From Cocos nucifera (lineage: Eukaryota > Streptophyta > Magnoliopsida > Arecales > Arecaceae), in assembly GCA_006176705.1 (NCBI GenBank), contig QRFJ01000302.1:1302001-1366000 (forward strand): DNA of 64,000 bases. The letters run 5' to 3'. Below the pieces are notes generated by a model, which worked only from the letters and a program-made list of their open reading frames with translations, made no database searches and was not told the origin of the DNA. Position 1 is the stretch's first letter, and every line of letters begins with the position of its first letter. The position numbers and the translations under genes were made by a program. Shown here one piece after another: positions 1 through 10,687 of the stretch.

Positions 1-563
1 ACAGGGCAATCATTCTCCATCAGGTTGCATGCCATCCAATCAGTCATAGAGTGGATCTAGCAGAGATATGTTTTTTTCTTAAAAAAGTTAGAAGGATATC
101 TATATATAGTAGATGGTAGATCGACTGAATCGATCCAAGAATCAAAATAAATATCAAATAAAAATAAAAAAATTATAGAGAATCATGAAAAAAATCATGA
201 AAGGAAAAAAATTGAGAAAAAATAATTTATTTAAAAAAAAATAAAGATCAAAATCTCACAAAGGTGCCTTACAAAAGAGTCTCCTAATCTCTCTTTTTTT
301 TTTTTCTTTCCACACACTTTTCAACCATCTTCCATAAGGTTTAACACATTTCTACACTATTCCACACATTGAGGAGACAACAAAGGTCCCTTTAAATAGA
401 CCACCATATAGGTGGGAGTTTAGCTAGCATCTTAACTCACAAATCAAAGATCTACTAAAAACACAAATTCTAACAATCTTTAAAAGAAAATAATTAAATA
501 GAGTAATACTAAAGATAAAGTCCTATTCAAATAAGATATACACAAAAAAAAAAAAATAGAGTC

Positions 564-960
564 TTAGTTGGATACGCAATGATTCTTAAAACTCTCCCTC
601 ATTATGAAGTCCATACCGACAATGCTAAGCTTGCTGCACAAGTCTTTAAACCTCTCGACCACCAATCTTTTAGTAAAAATATCCACTAGCTGATCTTTCA
701 TTGAAATTGGAAGCAAATCAATCTCTCTATCTGCAATTTTCTCTCTAATAAAGTGATGATGAACATCAATATGCTTTGTCCTTACATAAAACACTAGATT
801 CTTTCTTAATTGGATTGCACTCTCATTATCACAATAAATAGAAACAATATAGTCAAGTGTCTTAATATAAACCATCAAGCAATCTTATAAGCCAAGTTGA
901 CTTCTGAACTACCATTGCGGCTGCACGATACTCTGCCTCTATAGAAGATAGAGGCCTAGT
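564..960 (-). pseudogene. Ty1/copia RNase H C-terminal fragment
   Basis: The minus strand reads SSIEAEYRAAAMVVQKSTWL, the typical start of the copia RNase H region. After a frameshift near 880 it reads IYCDNESAIQL, TKHIDVHHHFIREK and DQLVDIFTKRL. These are the standard motifs of the last third of copia pol, ending about 100 codons after the YCDNESA motif as usual. Integrase and reverse transcriptase are absent upstream, and the frameshift breaks the frame. It is a dead fragment of a retroelement polyprotein, and there is no sign of host use. Confidence 0.85.
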
Positions 961-1136
961 GTTGCTGCTTGCTGTTGCTATTGAGTCTCGTGCATCACTT
1001 CATCTTGTTCTCATTGTATTGGAATTAAGAACATCCCAAGAATTACCAAAGACAGAGGCCTATAGTGCCTACTCTATTGTCACCTTCTTGCGGAGATGCT
1101 CTCTCTTCGGAGAAAGATAAGCTTTCTGCTCTTAAA

Positions 1137-1148
1137 GCTCTGATACCA
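1137..1148 (-). other. Primer-binding site, initiator tRNA-Met type
   Basis: The minus strand reads TGGTATCAGAGC, the standard complement of the plant initiator tRNA-Met 3' end. It sits directly after an LTR-like end (..CGTTCTATA). A second copy lies at 1388-1399. Confidence 0.7.
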
Positions 1149-1387
1149 TATAGAACGATGCGCTCGTAGTAGATCGACCATGCCGGCCCAAAATCCAAAA
1201 CAAACACCAAAGAAAAAAAATATTTGTAGAGGTATGAAAAAATTATTGTGTAAAAAAAATTAGAAGAGAAAATAAATTTATTTAAAAGAGAATAAATCTG
1301 ATCAAAGCTGCAAACTATCCAATCCAAGCCTATGGCTCTAATATCATATGAGTCACAAATATATAGACCATTAATCTTGAGACCTTA

Positions 1388-1399
1388 GCTCTGATACCA
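1388..1399 (-). other. Second initiator tRNA-Met primer-binding site
   Basis: Again TGGTATCAGAGC on the minus strand, following an LTR-like end (..CGTTTTACA). Two PBS copies 251 bp apart suggest a tandem or nested duplication of the 5' LTR/PBS region. A weaker third relative (GGCTCTAATATCAT on the plus strand) is near 1334. Confidence 0.7.
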
Positions 1400-1600
1400 T
1401 GTAAAACGACATGCTACATGTAGTGGATCAACCATGGTAACCTAAGATTCGAAACAAACACCAAATGAAAAACAAAAAAAAAATATTTGCAGAGAATCAT
1501 GAGAAAAAATTATGGAAGAATCAAAAATTTGGAGAGAAAAATAATTTATCTAAAAAAGAATAAAAATTAAAATCTCACAAAAAAACGTCACGAAATGTTG

Positions 1601-2491
1601 GATGTCAACAGACAAGAGCCAGAAACCCAGGGAGAACAATTCTGATGAGGAGAACATAGAACCCAGTGTCTTGGACCAATGAGAGCCTTAGATCTCTTAG
1701 AATCGAGGCAGGGGGTGGTGGGGGGATGATCATTGTCGGAGCAACAGTGGCAACAAAAAGGGCGAGGGTGGCATGGCTAGTGAAGTCATAGAAGAGACGG
1801 TGGTTGCTGTAGTGGAGGTCGACAGAGGCAGGGAGAAACTAGACTAGGTACCTTGAGTAGGAGATGGTGATGTAAATTGCCATAGTTGTGATTTTGGAGA
1901 AATAGAGCAAGATCAGCATGAGAGCTGGAGGAGAATGCAAAGGATAGAGAGGAGGCTCAAGATCACAAAGAGGAAATCCTTTATGCGGAAGAGATCATCA
2001 ATCGAGGTCCATAAAGAAGGAAGATTGGAGCACTTTGAGATTTACATGATGGATGATCCAATTAGTCATCCGTTTACATAGATCCTAAAGCAATCGCATA
2101 AATAATTTTAATATTTAGTTGCTTGGATGGATCGTAAGGTGGCCATGTGGATGATTTGAATTATTCATCTATCTGCACAAATATTAAGATTGGGATAGGC
2201 TAAAAGAGGGAGAAGATATTTTCACCGGTTGAAATGGCAGACTAGCATCATCTATTGAAATATTTCAAAAACTTGGAACACTAATTTGATATTTTTTAAA
2301 GTCCATGATTTTTTTTGGGGGGAGGGGGAGGGGTAAAGATTTAGTAGAACAATGTCAACAGCCTCTTCTCTTTGCATGTGAACATCGGAACATGCATAAA
2401 GAAAGAAAGAAAGAAAGGGACCATTTCTCCTAAAATTTGGGATTTACATGTGAGAACGAGGATGGATTGTTTCATTTCTGAAGGCCACTTA
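1601..2491. other. Intergenic, no supported gene
   Basis: Moderately GC-rich, purine-rich stretch (1600-2050) followed by AT-rich sequence with a G-rich run near 2318-2333 and a short (GAAA)n near 2400-2416. Short open frames on both strands overlap each other and show no recognisable domain. Confidence 0.5.
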
Positions 2492-3214
2492 GGGTTTGTT
2501 TGGCCAAGCTTTTGGGGAGAAAAATACACTTTTTTTTTCAAAAAAAAATACTTATTTTGAAAAATAAGTATGTTTAGCCAAGATTATTTTAAAAAATAAT
2601 CTACTTTTGAGTAGTAACAGAAGTAGTTTTTCTACTGCAGAGAGAAAATAGAAAATTGGATCTTCTCCTTGAAGCAGAAGTAGAAAAATAATTTTTTAAG
2701 ATAAAAATATCCTTACTCAAAATCATTATTTATCATAACAATCCCTATTTATTTTCACCTAACTCTCTCATTATCTAGTGAATGATGTATTTTGATACAT
2801 GTATATTATCGTATAAAAATTATATAAAATATTTAATATGTATTATCTTTGGTTCAATTGTATTTATATTGATTAAAATTTTAATATATTTTTTATTATT
2901 TTATTTTTTATTTTAATTAAAATTAAAATTAAAATTAATCATAATGTATATTTAAAATTATTTATCTATTTAAATAATATTAATTGTAAAGTAAATCTAT
3001 ATATGATTTTTTTCGTAATTTGATAGTCAAAAGTTTTTTTTTTTTTAAAAAAAAATTTGTCAAAAACAAACTGCTTCTCAAATAATGATAAAAGTGCTTA
3101 TCAAATGATTTTGCCAACACAAACTGCTTTTCTCTCACAGCATTTTTTTAAAAATTCTATTTGAAAAAAAGTGATGTTAAAATAAATTGATTTTCATAGC
3201 TTAGCCAAACATGC
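2492..3214. mobile_element. Tourist-like (PIF/Harbinger) MITE
   Basis: The left end reads GGGTTTGTTTGGCCAAGC directly after TTA (2489-2491). The right end, read on the minus strand, is GCATGTTTGGCTAAGC, followed on the plus strand by TTA (3215-3217). A 3-bp TTA target duplication and a GGG..TGTTTGG terminus are the hallmarks of Tourist/PIF-Harbinger MITEs. The 723-bp interior is AT-rich with no transposase. The terminal repeats are imperfect beyond about 16 bp, so the copy is old. Confidence 0.7.
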
Positions 3215-3217
3215 TTA

Positions 3218-3952
3218 AACCAGATATATTTAACCGTAACCTGTGCAAAAGCCTTCATAAAGAAACATACAACCCCAATCCGCTAGCGCATCATTCTGTC
3301 TCTCTTATTAAAGAGGTGTAGGGTGCGAAAGACCTCAAAAGTCTGCCCACTTACTGGGCTCTTGACTTGCATTGGATAAAATAGGAGATAGAATATCTAA
3401 AAAAATTTCTTTTTTTTTTTTCTTATTTTGGTAAAAGAATATCTAAAAAGTTGATGCTAGGAAATGTTTGCGGGAAAAGACTAAATATGATTTAATCTCT
3501 GGGATTGATTCTTAATTACTTAATTTTTGACTATTTCAAATCAAGAATTGTGATTTTTAGTAATTAAAAATCTTTGTTGAGATTTCTTTTTTTTAAAAAA
3601 AAAAGACTTGGTTGCTACCTTTGATATCATATTGATTGAACCTCAGTATGTGCGCGCGCGCGTGTGTATGTATTGCAGACTTTATTTAATAGGTCGTTAT
3701 TTTATATGAATCCTTTAATTGGACGTTAGGAGCTTCAGCAATTCTTCTTTGGTTAAAGTAGATCCATTAGGAGATCAATGTAGAGTTGTAGAATAATTTT
3801 TCATGGTTCTTGACATTTTCTCTGAATGTTCTGTCATGACACTTTCAAGTATTGTTCGTAAAATATGTGGAATTATATTCTCCTTAATTCTTTTTAATGG
3901 TTCATTGGTTGATGAAGTTTGGAAGACTCACGTTCAGCAAGGAACAGTTCAG
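3218..3952. other. AT-rich intergenic
   Basis: No gene supported. Contains a short alternating GC/GT tract (about 3649-3666) and long T runs. A 64-codon open frame starting at 3803 overlaps the PAH fragment in another frame and is probably chance. Confidence 0.5.
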
Positions 3953-4343
3953 GTACCGATAATATCAACATCCACGCAACCACGCTTGATGCGCTGAATT
4001 TTTTGAAGCTTGCCTTCCAAAATGAACCCAGAAAATATGACATATTCCTGGACACAATGAAAGATTTTAAAAGCCACAGGTCTACATCTTAGTTTCCTAT
4101 TACTGCCAAATTATCGAATCTTCTAAGTTTTTTTCTTACTCATCTGAATTCGCTTGCGATCTCATCATTGCAGGATGGACACCAGCACTGCGACGAGGAG
4201 GATCAAAAATTTTTTTTTCTGGCCACCCGGAGTTAATTCTGGGTTTTAACTTCTTCTTGCCCAGAGATTACCATATCCCTATCCCTGCTGAGGAGGAAAC
4301 TGCGCATTATGTGGACCGAGTAAATTTAGGAGATACACCGTAA
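3953..4343 (+). pseudogene. SIN3-like PAH-domain gene fragment (frameshifted)
   Basis: Two exon-like blocks encode one paired amphipathic helix domain. The first (about 3953-4079) contains TTLDALNFLKLAFQNEPRKY and then FLDTMKDFKSHR. It ends at an AG|GT donor (4079/4080). The second (4174-4343), after a CAG acceptor, encodes GHPELILGFNFFLPRDYHIP and ends at TAA 4341-4343. Intron position and phase match the intron after exon 2 of the full SIN3-like gene at 32 kb, so this is not a retrocopy. A run of nine T (4210-4218) shifts the frame between the helix 3 linker and GHPELIL. No start codon is in frame upstream, where TGA TGA blocks the frame near 3911-3916. PAH2 and later domains are missing apart from a doubtful FVKTAK near 4410. 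Probably a decayed partial duplicate; a small PAH-only gene with an assembly error in the T run is the alternative. Confidence 0.72.
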
Positions 4344-5011
4344 CTTCTTCTGACCGATCTAATTCTAATGTTGAGAAATCCTCATGATGCTTCATCGAGC
4401 TTGTTGGACTTTGTCAAAACTGCAAAGCTGATGCTAAGTAGAGGGTGATGCGAACTTTTTCTAGTTCTCAATTGTAGTGTGCTTTCTTTTTGACAGTTTG
4501 GGCCAATGACTTCGTATATGTTTTTATCTTTTCTATTAAAAAAAGGATTTTTCATACTTTGCATTTGTGTTTACACAATGATTGATGGTATGGTGAACCT
4601 TCATATTCTTCGGCAAAAGAGTGCTAGGATCCTACTCTTCAACTATTATCTTGAACTGCATCATCTTCTCTTGCTGCATTTTCTCATCGCCATCTTCTCA
4701 TCTATTCACCATTGCTTTATTTGGATGCTAATGGTTAATATTGCGTGCACTCTTCAATATATTAGATATGCTTTGCTTCAGTTGTTTGCGTGGTATGTTA
4801 CTTCAAATGAAGAAAAGACATCTGACAATATTATGGGAAGACAACAGTGCAGCTGGCTGCATACCGTCTCACGTGGCCAATCAAAAAAGAACAATATTAT
4901 AGGATTCTAAGACGCATCTTGCTGTTCTGTTGTTGGATATTTTGTTCGTTGATTCTTGTGGATGTACTTATATTTATTTAATTTAATTTATCTGATTTAT
5001 CCTTAAAAATA
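4344..5011. other. Downstream flank of PAH fragment
   Basis: Holds a hydrophobic 134-codon open frame (4506-4910) with no recognisable motif and AT-rich third positions. I do not support it as a gene. The sequence could include decayed later exons of the PAH fragment. Confidence 0.35.
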
Positions 5012-5038
5012 AGGAGGAGGAGGAGGAGGAGGAGGAGA
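5012..5038. repeat. (GGA)n microsatellite
   Basis: About nine GGA/AGG triplets in a row. Simple repeat. Confidence 0.95.
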
Positions 5039-7111
5039 CTTAGCCTTGAGCCACTCCAAAATAAGTTTTCTTAGCCAAGTTTGCAGCCCCCATCATGCTG
5101 AGTCTTGGCGCTGATGAGGTTTCAACTTCTAATGAAGCAAGGCATTTGTACCTCATAGTTTCTACTGACGTTTTAACCCATCATATGAAGTAATTCTTTT
5201 GGTAAGAATTATAAATATTTGTTTAAATGAGCATGAGGAGCGATTCTAGCAAAACTATGAAGTCTCAACCAGAAGACTGATTCAGCTGGTTACAGCTTTT
5301 TTGTCGCTTTGGTAACTTAGAAATCCAGCTCAACGAAGTAATTCTTTTGCTGCTCTGTCGGTTTTCTTCGTACCAAGTCTTACGGCAATTTTTTAATTAC
5401 TAATTATAATATAATGCACATGGTACTAAAACAAATGGTGCCTCTTTCAAAAAATTGTTCAGAGTTTACTTGTTATATTATATTCTAATTTCTTCTTATG
5501 TCCAGCAAATTATTAATTAAAAAATCGCTCTGAATTTGGACTTGAAGGATGTAAGATTCTCATCGTACCCTAACCCCTAGAAGAGTTTCCTTCCATTCCA
5601 ACCGTCCAGCAACATTAGAATCTCTTTTTTAAAATAATTTTAACATTATTTAGATCTTTTAGGAAATTCTAAGTAGGGTTTTGTTATGAGAACGAAGAGT
5701 TGGGAATTATGGTCACTCCTATACGGAGTTAGGATTTAGATATTAGGGTAAGATTATATGACGGTAGTGCCATGCTCCATGCACTTGTTCTTTTTTCGTT
5801 TTTCTTTCTTTTTTTTGTATTTTGTTTGATAGACAAATGGAGTCGGCCCCTTTCCAATTCTCTGAATTGAGAATTATTTTTAATACAAGACTTTACAAGT
5901 GACTTATGGGGATGGTTTCTATAATAAATTTTAAACTACTGTAAGCAATTTTTCAACCACAATAAATACATGGATATACGAACAAATAATCCTTTTTTTT
6001 AACATGCCTATCCACTCCACTGCTCTTCATCTCTTTTTTCTTCCCTGCCCGCTCTCATCCTTTCCTCGTCGTTCCTCCAAACCAATCTATGCATTTATTA
6101 ATAAAATATTTAACTCAAAATTTTAAAATTTTAAAATTTTATAAATATAAATCTATTTAAATATAAAACTGTATCTTAGACTCCAAAAAAATCTTAATTT
6201 TCTAAATAGATAAAATTTAATATTTTATCTTTATTTTTCTCTTCTTTCTTAAAATTTTATGGATATATTCTTAAAAAAAAGTATAGAATTATTTTTCTAA
6301 TAGACTTGGAGGCATGGCCAGGGTGCCCACGGGCCTCGTAGAATTTTTTGCTTTCTTGATTTTATGGGATACACTTACACCAAAGTCATATGATCATCCC
6401 CCTGCACTAAAAAAAAAAAAAAAAAAAAGATGAATCTGATTTGATGGTGATTCTAGGAGACATAATTCTTGATGAATGAATGAGTGGGTTATGTGAAGGT
6501 TAATCATACTTACCATTTTACATCTATAAATAGAAAAAAGATCATACTCACATCTACGGGAACAATATTCTTTTTCATCCAATTTAGAAGAGAGAATTAA
6601 AAGTAGTGAACTCAAGTATACCTATTAAGCACTTGAGAAGAAAATAGTGTCCATATATAAAAAAATATTAGAAAAAAAAAATTCAAATTTACTAATTTTC
6701 AATGCATTTGGATTGGGCAGTTCAACTTTGACTTGATTCTCTTTCGTTAGAATGCACTTTAAGGAGAAGATTTGAGAAGATTATTTCGTCCATAAAAAGG
6801 ATGATTGAGAAAGATTATTTTTAATCAAATTTGCCAATTTTCAATGTATTTAGATTTGACTAGTTTGGGTTTTATCTTAATTCACCTCCGTTCGAGTGCA
6901 CTTTAAGGAGAACAAGAAGATGGATGCTACCAACGAATTTTATTCTAAAGGAAGTGCAAGGCTTGAACCGAATAACATCAAATTTTAATTAATTTATTCA
7001 TTATATGCAAAATATATATATATATATATTAAATATTAAAGATAAAATTATAATATTAAATAAGAAAAATTTTTAATACATTTATTTTGTACCATTAATA
7101 ATAAGCTTAAG
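5039..7111. other. AT-rich intergenic with simple repeats
   Basis: No gene seen. Contains poly-A (6411-6428), a (TA)n tract near 7014-7029 and a loosely duplicated motif with CTTTAAGGAGAA at about 6757 and 6901, each preceded by a TTTTCAATG..TTTGGATT-type line. Short open frames are low-complexity. Confidence 0.5.
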
Positions 7112-7380
7112 ACATATTTGGTTTGCAACCGAAATGAGAATCAGAATATATTTAGATGGGAATTATGATGACCATATTCTCCATCATGCTTGATTTATGA
7201 CCAAAATTAGAATCAGGCTTGGAATGAAATTTGAATCTTAAAAGAAAGTCGAGATAGAGATCCAAGAGATTAAATCATTTCCATTCCTCTCTACGGAGAT
7301 AAACTTCTTTCGACCAAACAGGAATGGAAAACTTCTTTTTATTCAAATTCCATTCCAGAAATCTCCCCCAACCAAACGTG
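7112..7380. mobile_element. Small MITE-like element
   Basis: The left end ACATATTTGGTTTGCAACCG and the right end read on the minus strand (CACGTTTGGTTGGGGGAG) form imperfect terminal inverted repeats around a TTTGGTT core. Both continue into GAAATG/GGAATG-rich subterminal sequence. Length is about 270 bp with no coding capacity. No clean target duplication was found, so family assignment (hAT or Tourist type) is open. Confidence 0.45.
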
Positions 7381-9441
7381 CTTCGGTTGTTAGCTTTTTA
7401 TCATTCCCAATAAAGCAAAAGCGATGGAAGGTCTCCCTACCTCGCTTTTACTCAAAAGATACATGTCCATCCACCCTTAGGTTCCATTTCTGACTTGGTC
7501 ATGGGTGAGGGTCCAATCCCGTGGGTAAACTAAAGACCATCCAACACGTTGGCACCGACAGACTGTAAATTTTTTTTTTAAAAAAAAAAGGCGATTTGTG
7601 ATGCTTGCGAGCGAAAAGAACTAAATTCCTGCACGTTTAATGCACGTCGGTTGATGGGTTGCACGCTCTCGCTTCCTCCTCTTGCACGCAATGGTCATGG
7701 TCGGCTGTTGCTAACAGTAGTAGATACGGAGATAAAATTATTTCACGATATCATCAAGGTTTGCTATCTCACACCACAAGCCTGGGATGGGACACGAATA
7801 TTTTTGTTAGGAAGCCACTTGAGATTGTGGAGCCATTAAGATATGGATTCTTACAACTGGTACAATCGTGATCGTCAATGTTTCATTTATCTAGAGCCTT
7901 GTTCGCTTTGAGCATAATTATCCTGAATAAGCTTGAGGACAGTGGAATTATACAAGGTTGCCCCTTTGCTGGTTTGCCCAATATTATCTGCTTTTGGATC
8001 TGTGCAGGCAGATGGGAAGGAAAAAATAAAAAAAAGGCTAAAGTGCTTTGAAACCTATGCAAGATACAATCCAACGGCTGTTGTCATAAAAAAAAAAAAA
8101 AAAAAGATTGATCATTCTATTACACGAAAGATGCAACAGTGGCACCGGTCGACCCTGTGGTCCCAAACCTTAATCACCATCAACCCAGCCCCAGGAGCTC
8201 CTTGTTTTGGTGGGATCCGGTCGGCGGTTGACTTCCAACAAAAGCGAGCACCGAGGAGTCCCAATGAAGTTTTCTTTTTGTTTTGGTAACGCGAGTCCTA
8301 ATGAATTAGTTTTCGTTGCACGTCACGCCTCTCTCGGTAAAACTGGCGTCTTTAACCGATTGGAATTCCAAACGCAAATATAAGCGGACCGTGTGCGCGA
8401 GTTTTTATTTGTGATTATATTTGCGTCAATATTAGCAATTACAAATATAAACGACCAAGATTGATTTCATGTTTTCTTAAAAAATAAAAATATCAAAAAA
8501 AATTCTTAGCGGAACCCTATTTTACATGCATGATAACAAACGAGAACGGTGTCTGAAGCAATCTGGCTAGTTCTGAAGAAAGTAAGCATCGAGTTTTGAA
8601 ATTCCAGTAAGGATTCTGGATTGGCATCACATCTCAAGAACTAGAAATTATGATCAAGTTTTATTTACTCAAGCCAGATCCAATCAAATGCTAAGCTCAA
8701 AATTATAATTCTGCTAATATCAAATATTAATAGCAAAACATGATGATCCAAATTTATAGCTGACCAAATGATAATAAGTATATCGCTCTCTTTTTTCTTT
8801 TTCTTTTTTTACAAGATTTGAGTAGCACCACCCAAAACCAATTTCAAAACTCAACCGAGAAAGGACTGGATGAACATTTGCCTCTCCAAATATACGGCAT
8901 CAACAACAAAATGATGGCCGACTAATTTCATCGGATGATAACTAACAACCGAATAATGAGAATTGACAATCTCTCAAATGCATGCGACCACTTGGCACAT
9001 ACTTGATCAAGTTATTTAACCGAGTACCGAATAACTTAAAGATCTATAGAATACAATTATGGTCGATCCGGAAGACTTGAAATCAAAACCATCACCAAAC
9101 ATGGGCGCTAACTGCTCATAACTAATCGGATATGGATCCAAAATAATTACTCCATCGTGGTCCACGATCATTAACACCACGTTCTCAGGAGTTACACAAT
9201 AACAGTTTCAGTTCTTTCAACTATTCTCCAGAAATCTTCGACTAACTTAAGTATCGGAGAATCCTCGCTAGCAATCATCGACGAGATGGTTTCATCTTGC
9301 ATATTCTCTTTCAAGAAAATCAAGGCAGCACTTAATCATCGACCGACTATCTCACCGGACATTTTTGACAGCAACAATGAGCATGCTCATTTTATCTATC
9401 TAACAAATGGCATCTATTTGACTTCTTTTACAAGTAAGCTT

Positions 9442-9451
<10 letters not shown>
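7381..9451. other. Intergenic, possible gypsy LTR-like debris
   Basis: 7381-8480 has mixed composition with poly-A at 8091-8105; overlapping short frames at 7651-7871 have no recognisable product. 8490-9420 has the look of LTR sequence (CTTAAGTATCGGAGAATCC near 9246, repeated CGACCGA/CCGACTA words), similar in style to gypsy LTR ends. I cannot find partner LTR, PBS or target duplication. Confidence 0.3.
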
Positions 9452-9472
<21 letters not shown>

Positions 9473-9479
9473 GGGGGGG
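9452..9479. repeat. 28-base poly-G run after poly-T
   Basis: Eleven or more T (from about 9440) are followed directly by 28 G. No coding role is visible; the run can form G-quadruplex and is also a typical place for sequencing error. Confidence 0.9.
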
Positions 9480-9506
9480 TTGAACAATTACCTGCTGCGT
9501 TTGACT

Positions 9507-9610
9507 TCATTTACAGGCAGTTGAACCACGCCAATCATCGGGTTTCTGGAGCTCAAGCACCACTGCAATGTCCCTCTCACGATAGCACTTGTCACAATGG
9601 CATTCTCTGT
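9507..9610 (-). pseudogene. Unrecognised Cys-rich exon-like island
   Basis: The minus strand reads ECHCDKCYRERDIAVVLELQ, then KPDDWRGSTACK and TGA (9507-9509). The spacing and composition look like real protein with a possible Cys cluster. In the same frame just upstream is a TGA at 9615-9617, preceded by more open sequence (VPQEMDEKSPDANVYNH). So either an acceptor lies at the AACAG just upstream or the frame is broken. I do not recognise the family. No clear flanking exons were joined to it. Confidence 0.3.
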
Positions 9611-9679
9611 TACATCAATGATTATATACATTGGCATCAGGAGATTTTTCATCCATTTCCTGCGGTACATGTGAATGAA

Positions 9680-10654
9680 ACTCTATCTGCTGGATGAGAA
9701 TTTGGCACTCTTACCGGCCGTCCACAAATGCAAGTAGATAGATCAGCAAGGCCTCCTGTAGTTTCTAGTTAAGAATGAGAAACTTGGGTGGGGGGGATAA
9801 CAAAGCATTTGTGTATTAAGTAAATGAAAATTTCATGCATGAAGATAACTTGTGAATAATTAATTTATCCAAATGTGTTTCGTACACGAGTTTCATTAAT
9901 TTGCAGCAGAATAGCATGCTTACCTGACCCCCAGCAAGAAAAGCATTAAAACAATTTTTCACATTCTTTTTTGACTCCCCAGTCATACCTTGAAATAAGC
10001 ACAGAAGCAATCTTCCAAATGAAAGGAAAATGCATGTTTCACCATGAGGTCCATGTGTTAGTATGTATGGAGTCTGCAATTTAACATATTTACCCCATAA
10101 ACACATCTTCCACCAATAAATAGTCCATGTCACCAAGGATATCCTACCTTACGCACCCAACCATACCTTATATTTAGAAGTGAGAGCTTAAGATAAACTT
10201 GTTGAAAGGCCACTTCTGATAAATAAATAACCTCCACCTTGTCATCCAACCAAACAAAAAAATTCCCTTCCCTCACAAATGAGGAAGAAATAAAACACAT
10301 TTCTAGAATGCAACAACAACCGACAAACTCATAAAAATGAGGCAAATGAACAAACGGTTATGAACATGTTTCTTTCCTTCCTATGGCTCTCTGTTCAAGG
10401 CAGTGCCATCTGTCCCAAAATCCTCTTCCAGCGTACCTAGAAAAAATAGGAAAAGGATACCTGAAAGACATCTCAAAGCCCTTCATCAACAAAGAGGGGG
10501 GAATGAAAAGATCGAAGAATTGCATTGATCTATTGGCTAAGGGTACTGGCCAAGAATGAGTGGGTTATTTCTTGGTTTTGACCGTCAATGTCAGTAATCT
10601 CAGGTGGACATTATCATCAAGAAAGACAGTATGATTCTCCATTGATAGATTGTA

Positions 10655-10656
<2 letters not shown>
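9680..10656. other. Intergenic or intronic, no gene
   Basis: AT-rich sequence with two overlapping - strand open frames (9816-10136, 10130-10345) that have no domain and unusual composition. Nothing supportable. Confidence 0.4.

Positions 10657-10686
<30 letters not shown>
10657..10686. repeat. (GA)n microsatellite
   Basis: About 15 AG dinucleotides. Confidence 0.95.

Positions 10687-10687
<1 letters not shown>

Larger units (their letters stand above)
95..1600 (-). mobile_element. Degenerate Ty1/copia retrotransposon remnant
   Basis: Reading on the minus strand, positions about 960-564 encode the end of a copia RNase H, followed by a purine-rich tract (about 590-600) and an LTR-like stretch running down to about 95. 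On the high-coordinate side two copies of the initiator-Met tRNA primer-binding site complement lie at 1137-1148 and 1388-1399, each followed by AT-rich sequence similar to the 95-260 stretch (the shared run GAAACAAACACC plus poly-A and AATAATTTATTT-like text). The arrangement fits a 3' LTR, a pol remnant and two truncated 5' LTR ends, with almost all of gag-pol deleted. Exact LTR borders and a target-site duplication are not visible. Class is well supported; borders are approximate. Confidence 0.7.

Noticed and set aside
4506..4910. 134-codon + strand open frame
   Set aside because: Hydrophobic low-complexity translation, no domain, no splice or start context; most likely chance in AT-rich DNA.
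8490..9420. Complete LTR at 8.5-9.4 kb
   Set aside because: Style resembles gypsy LTR text, but no ends, partner LTR or target duplication could be found.
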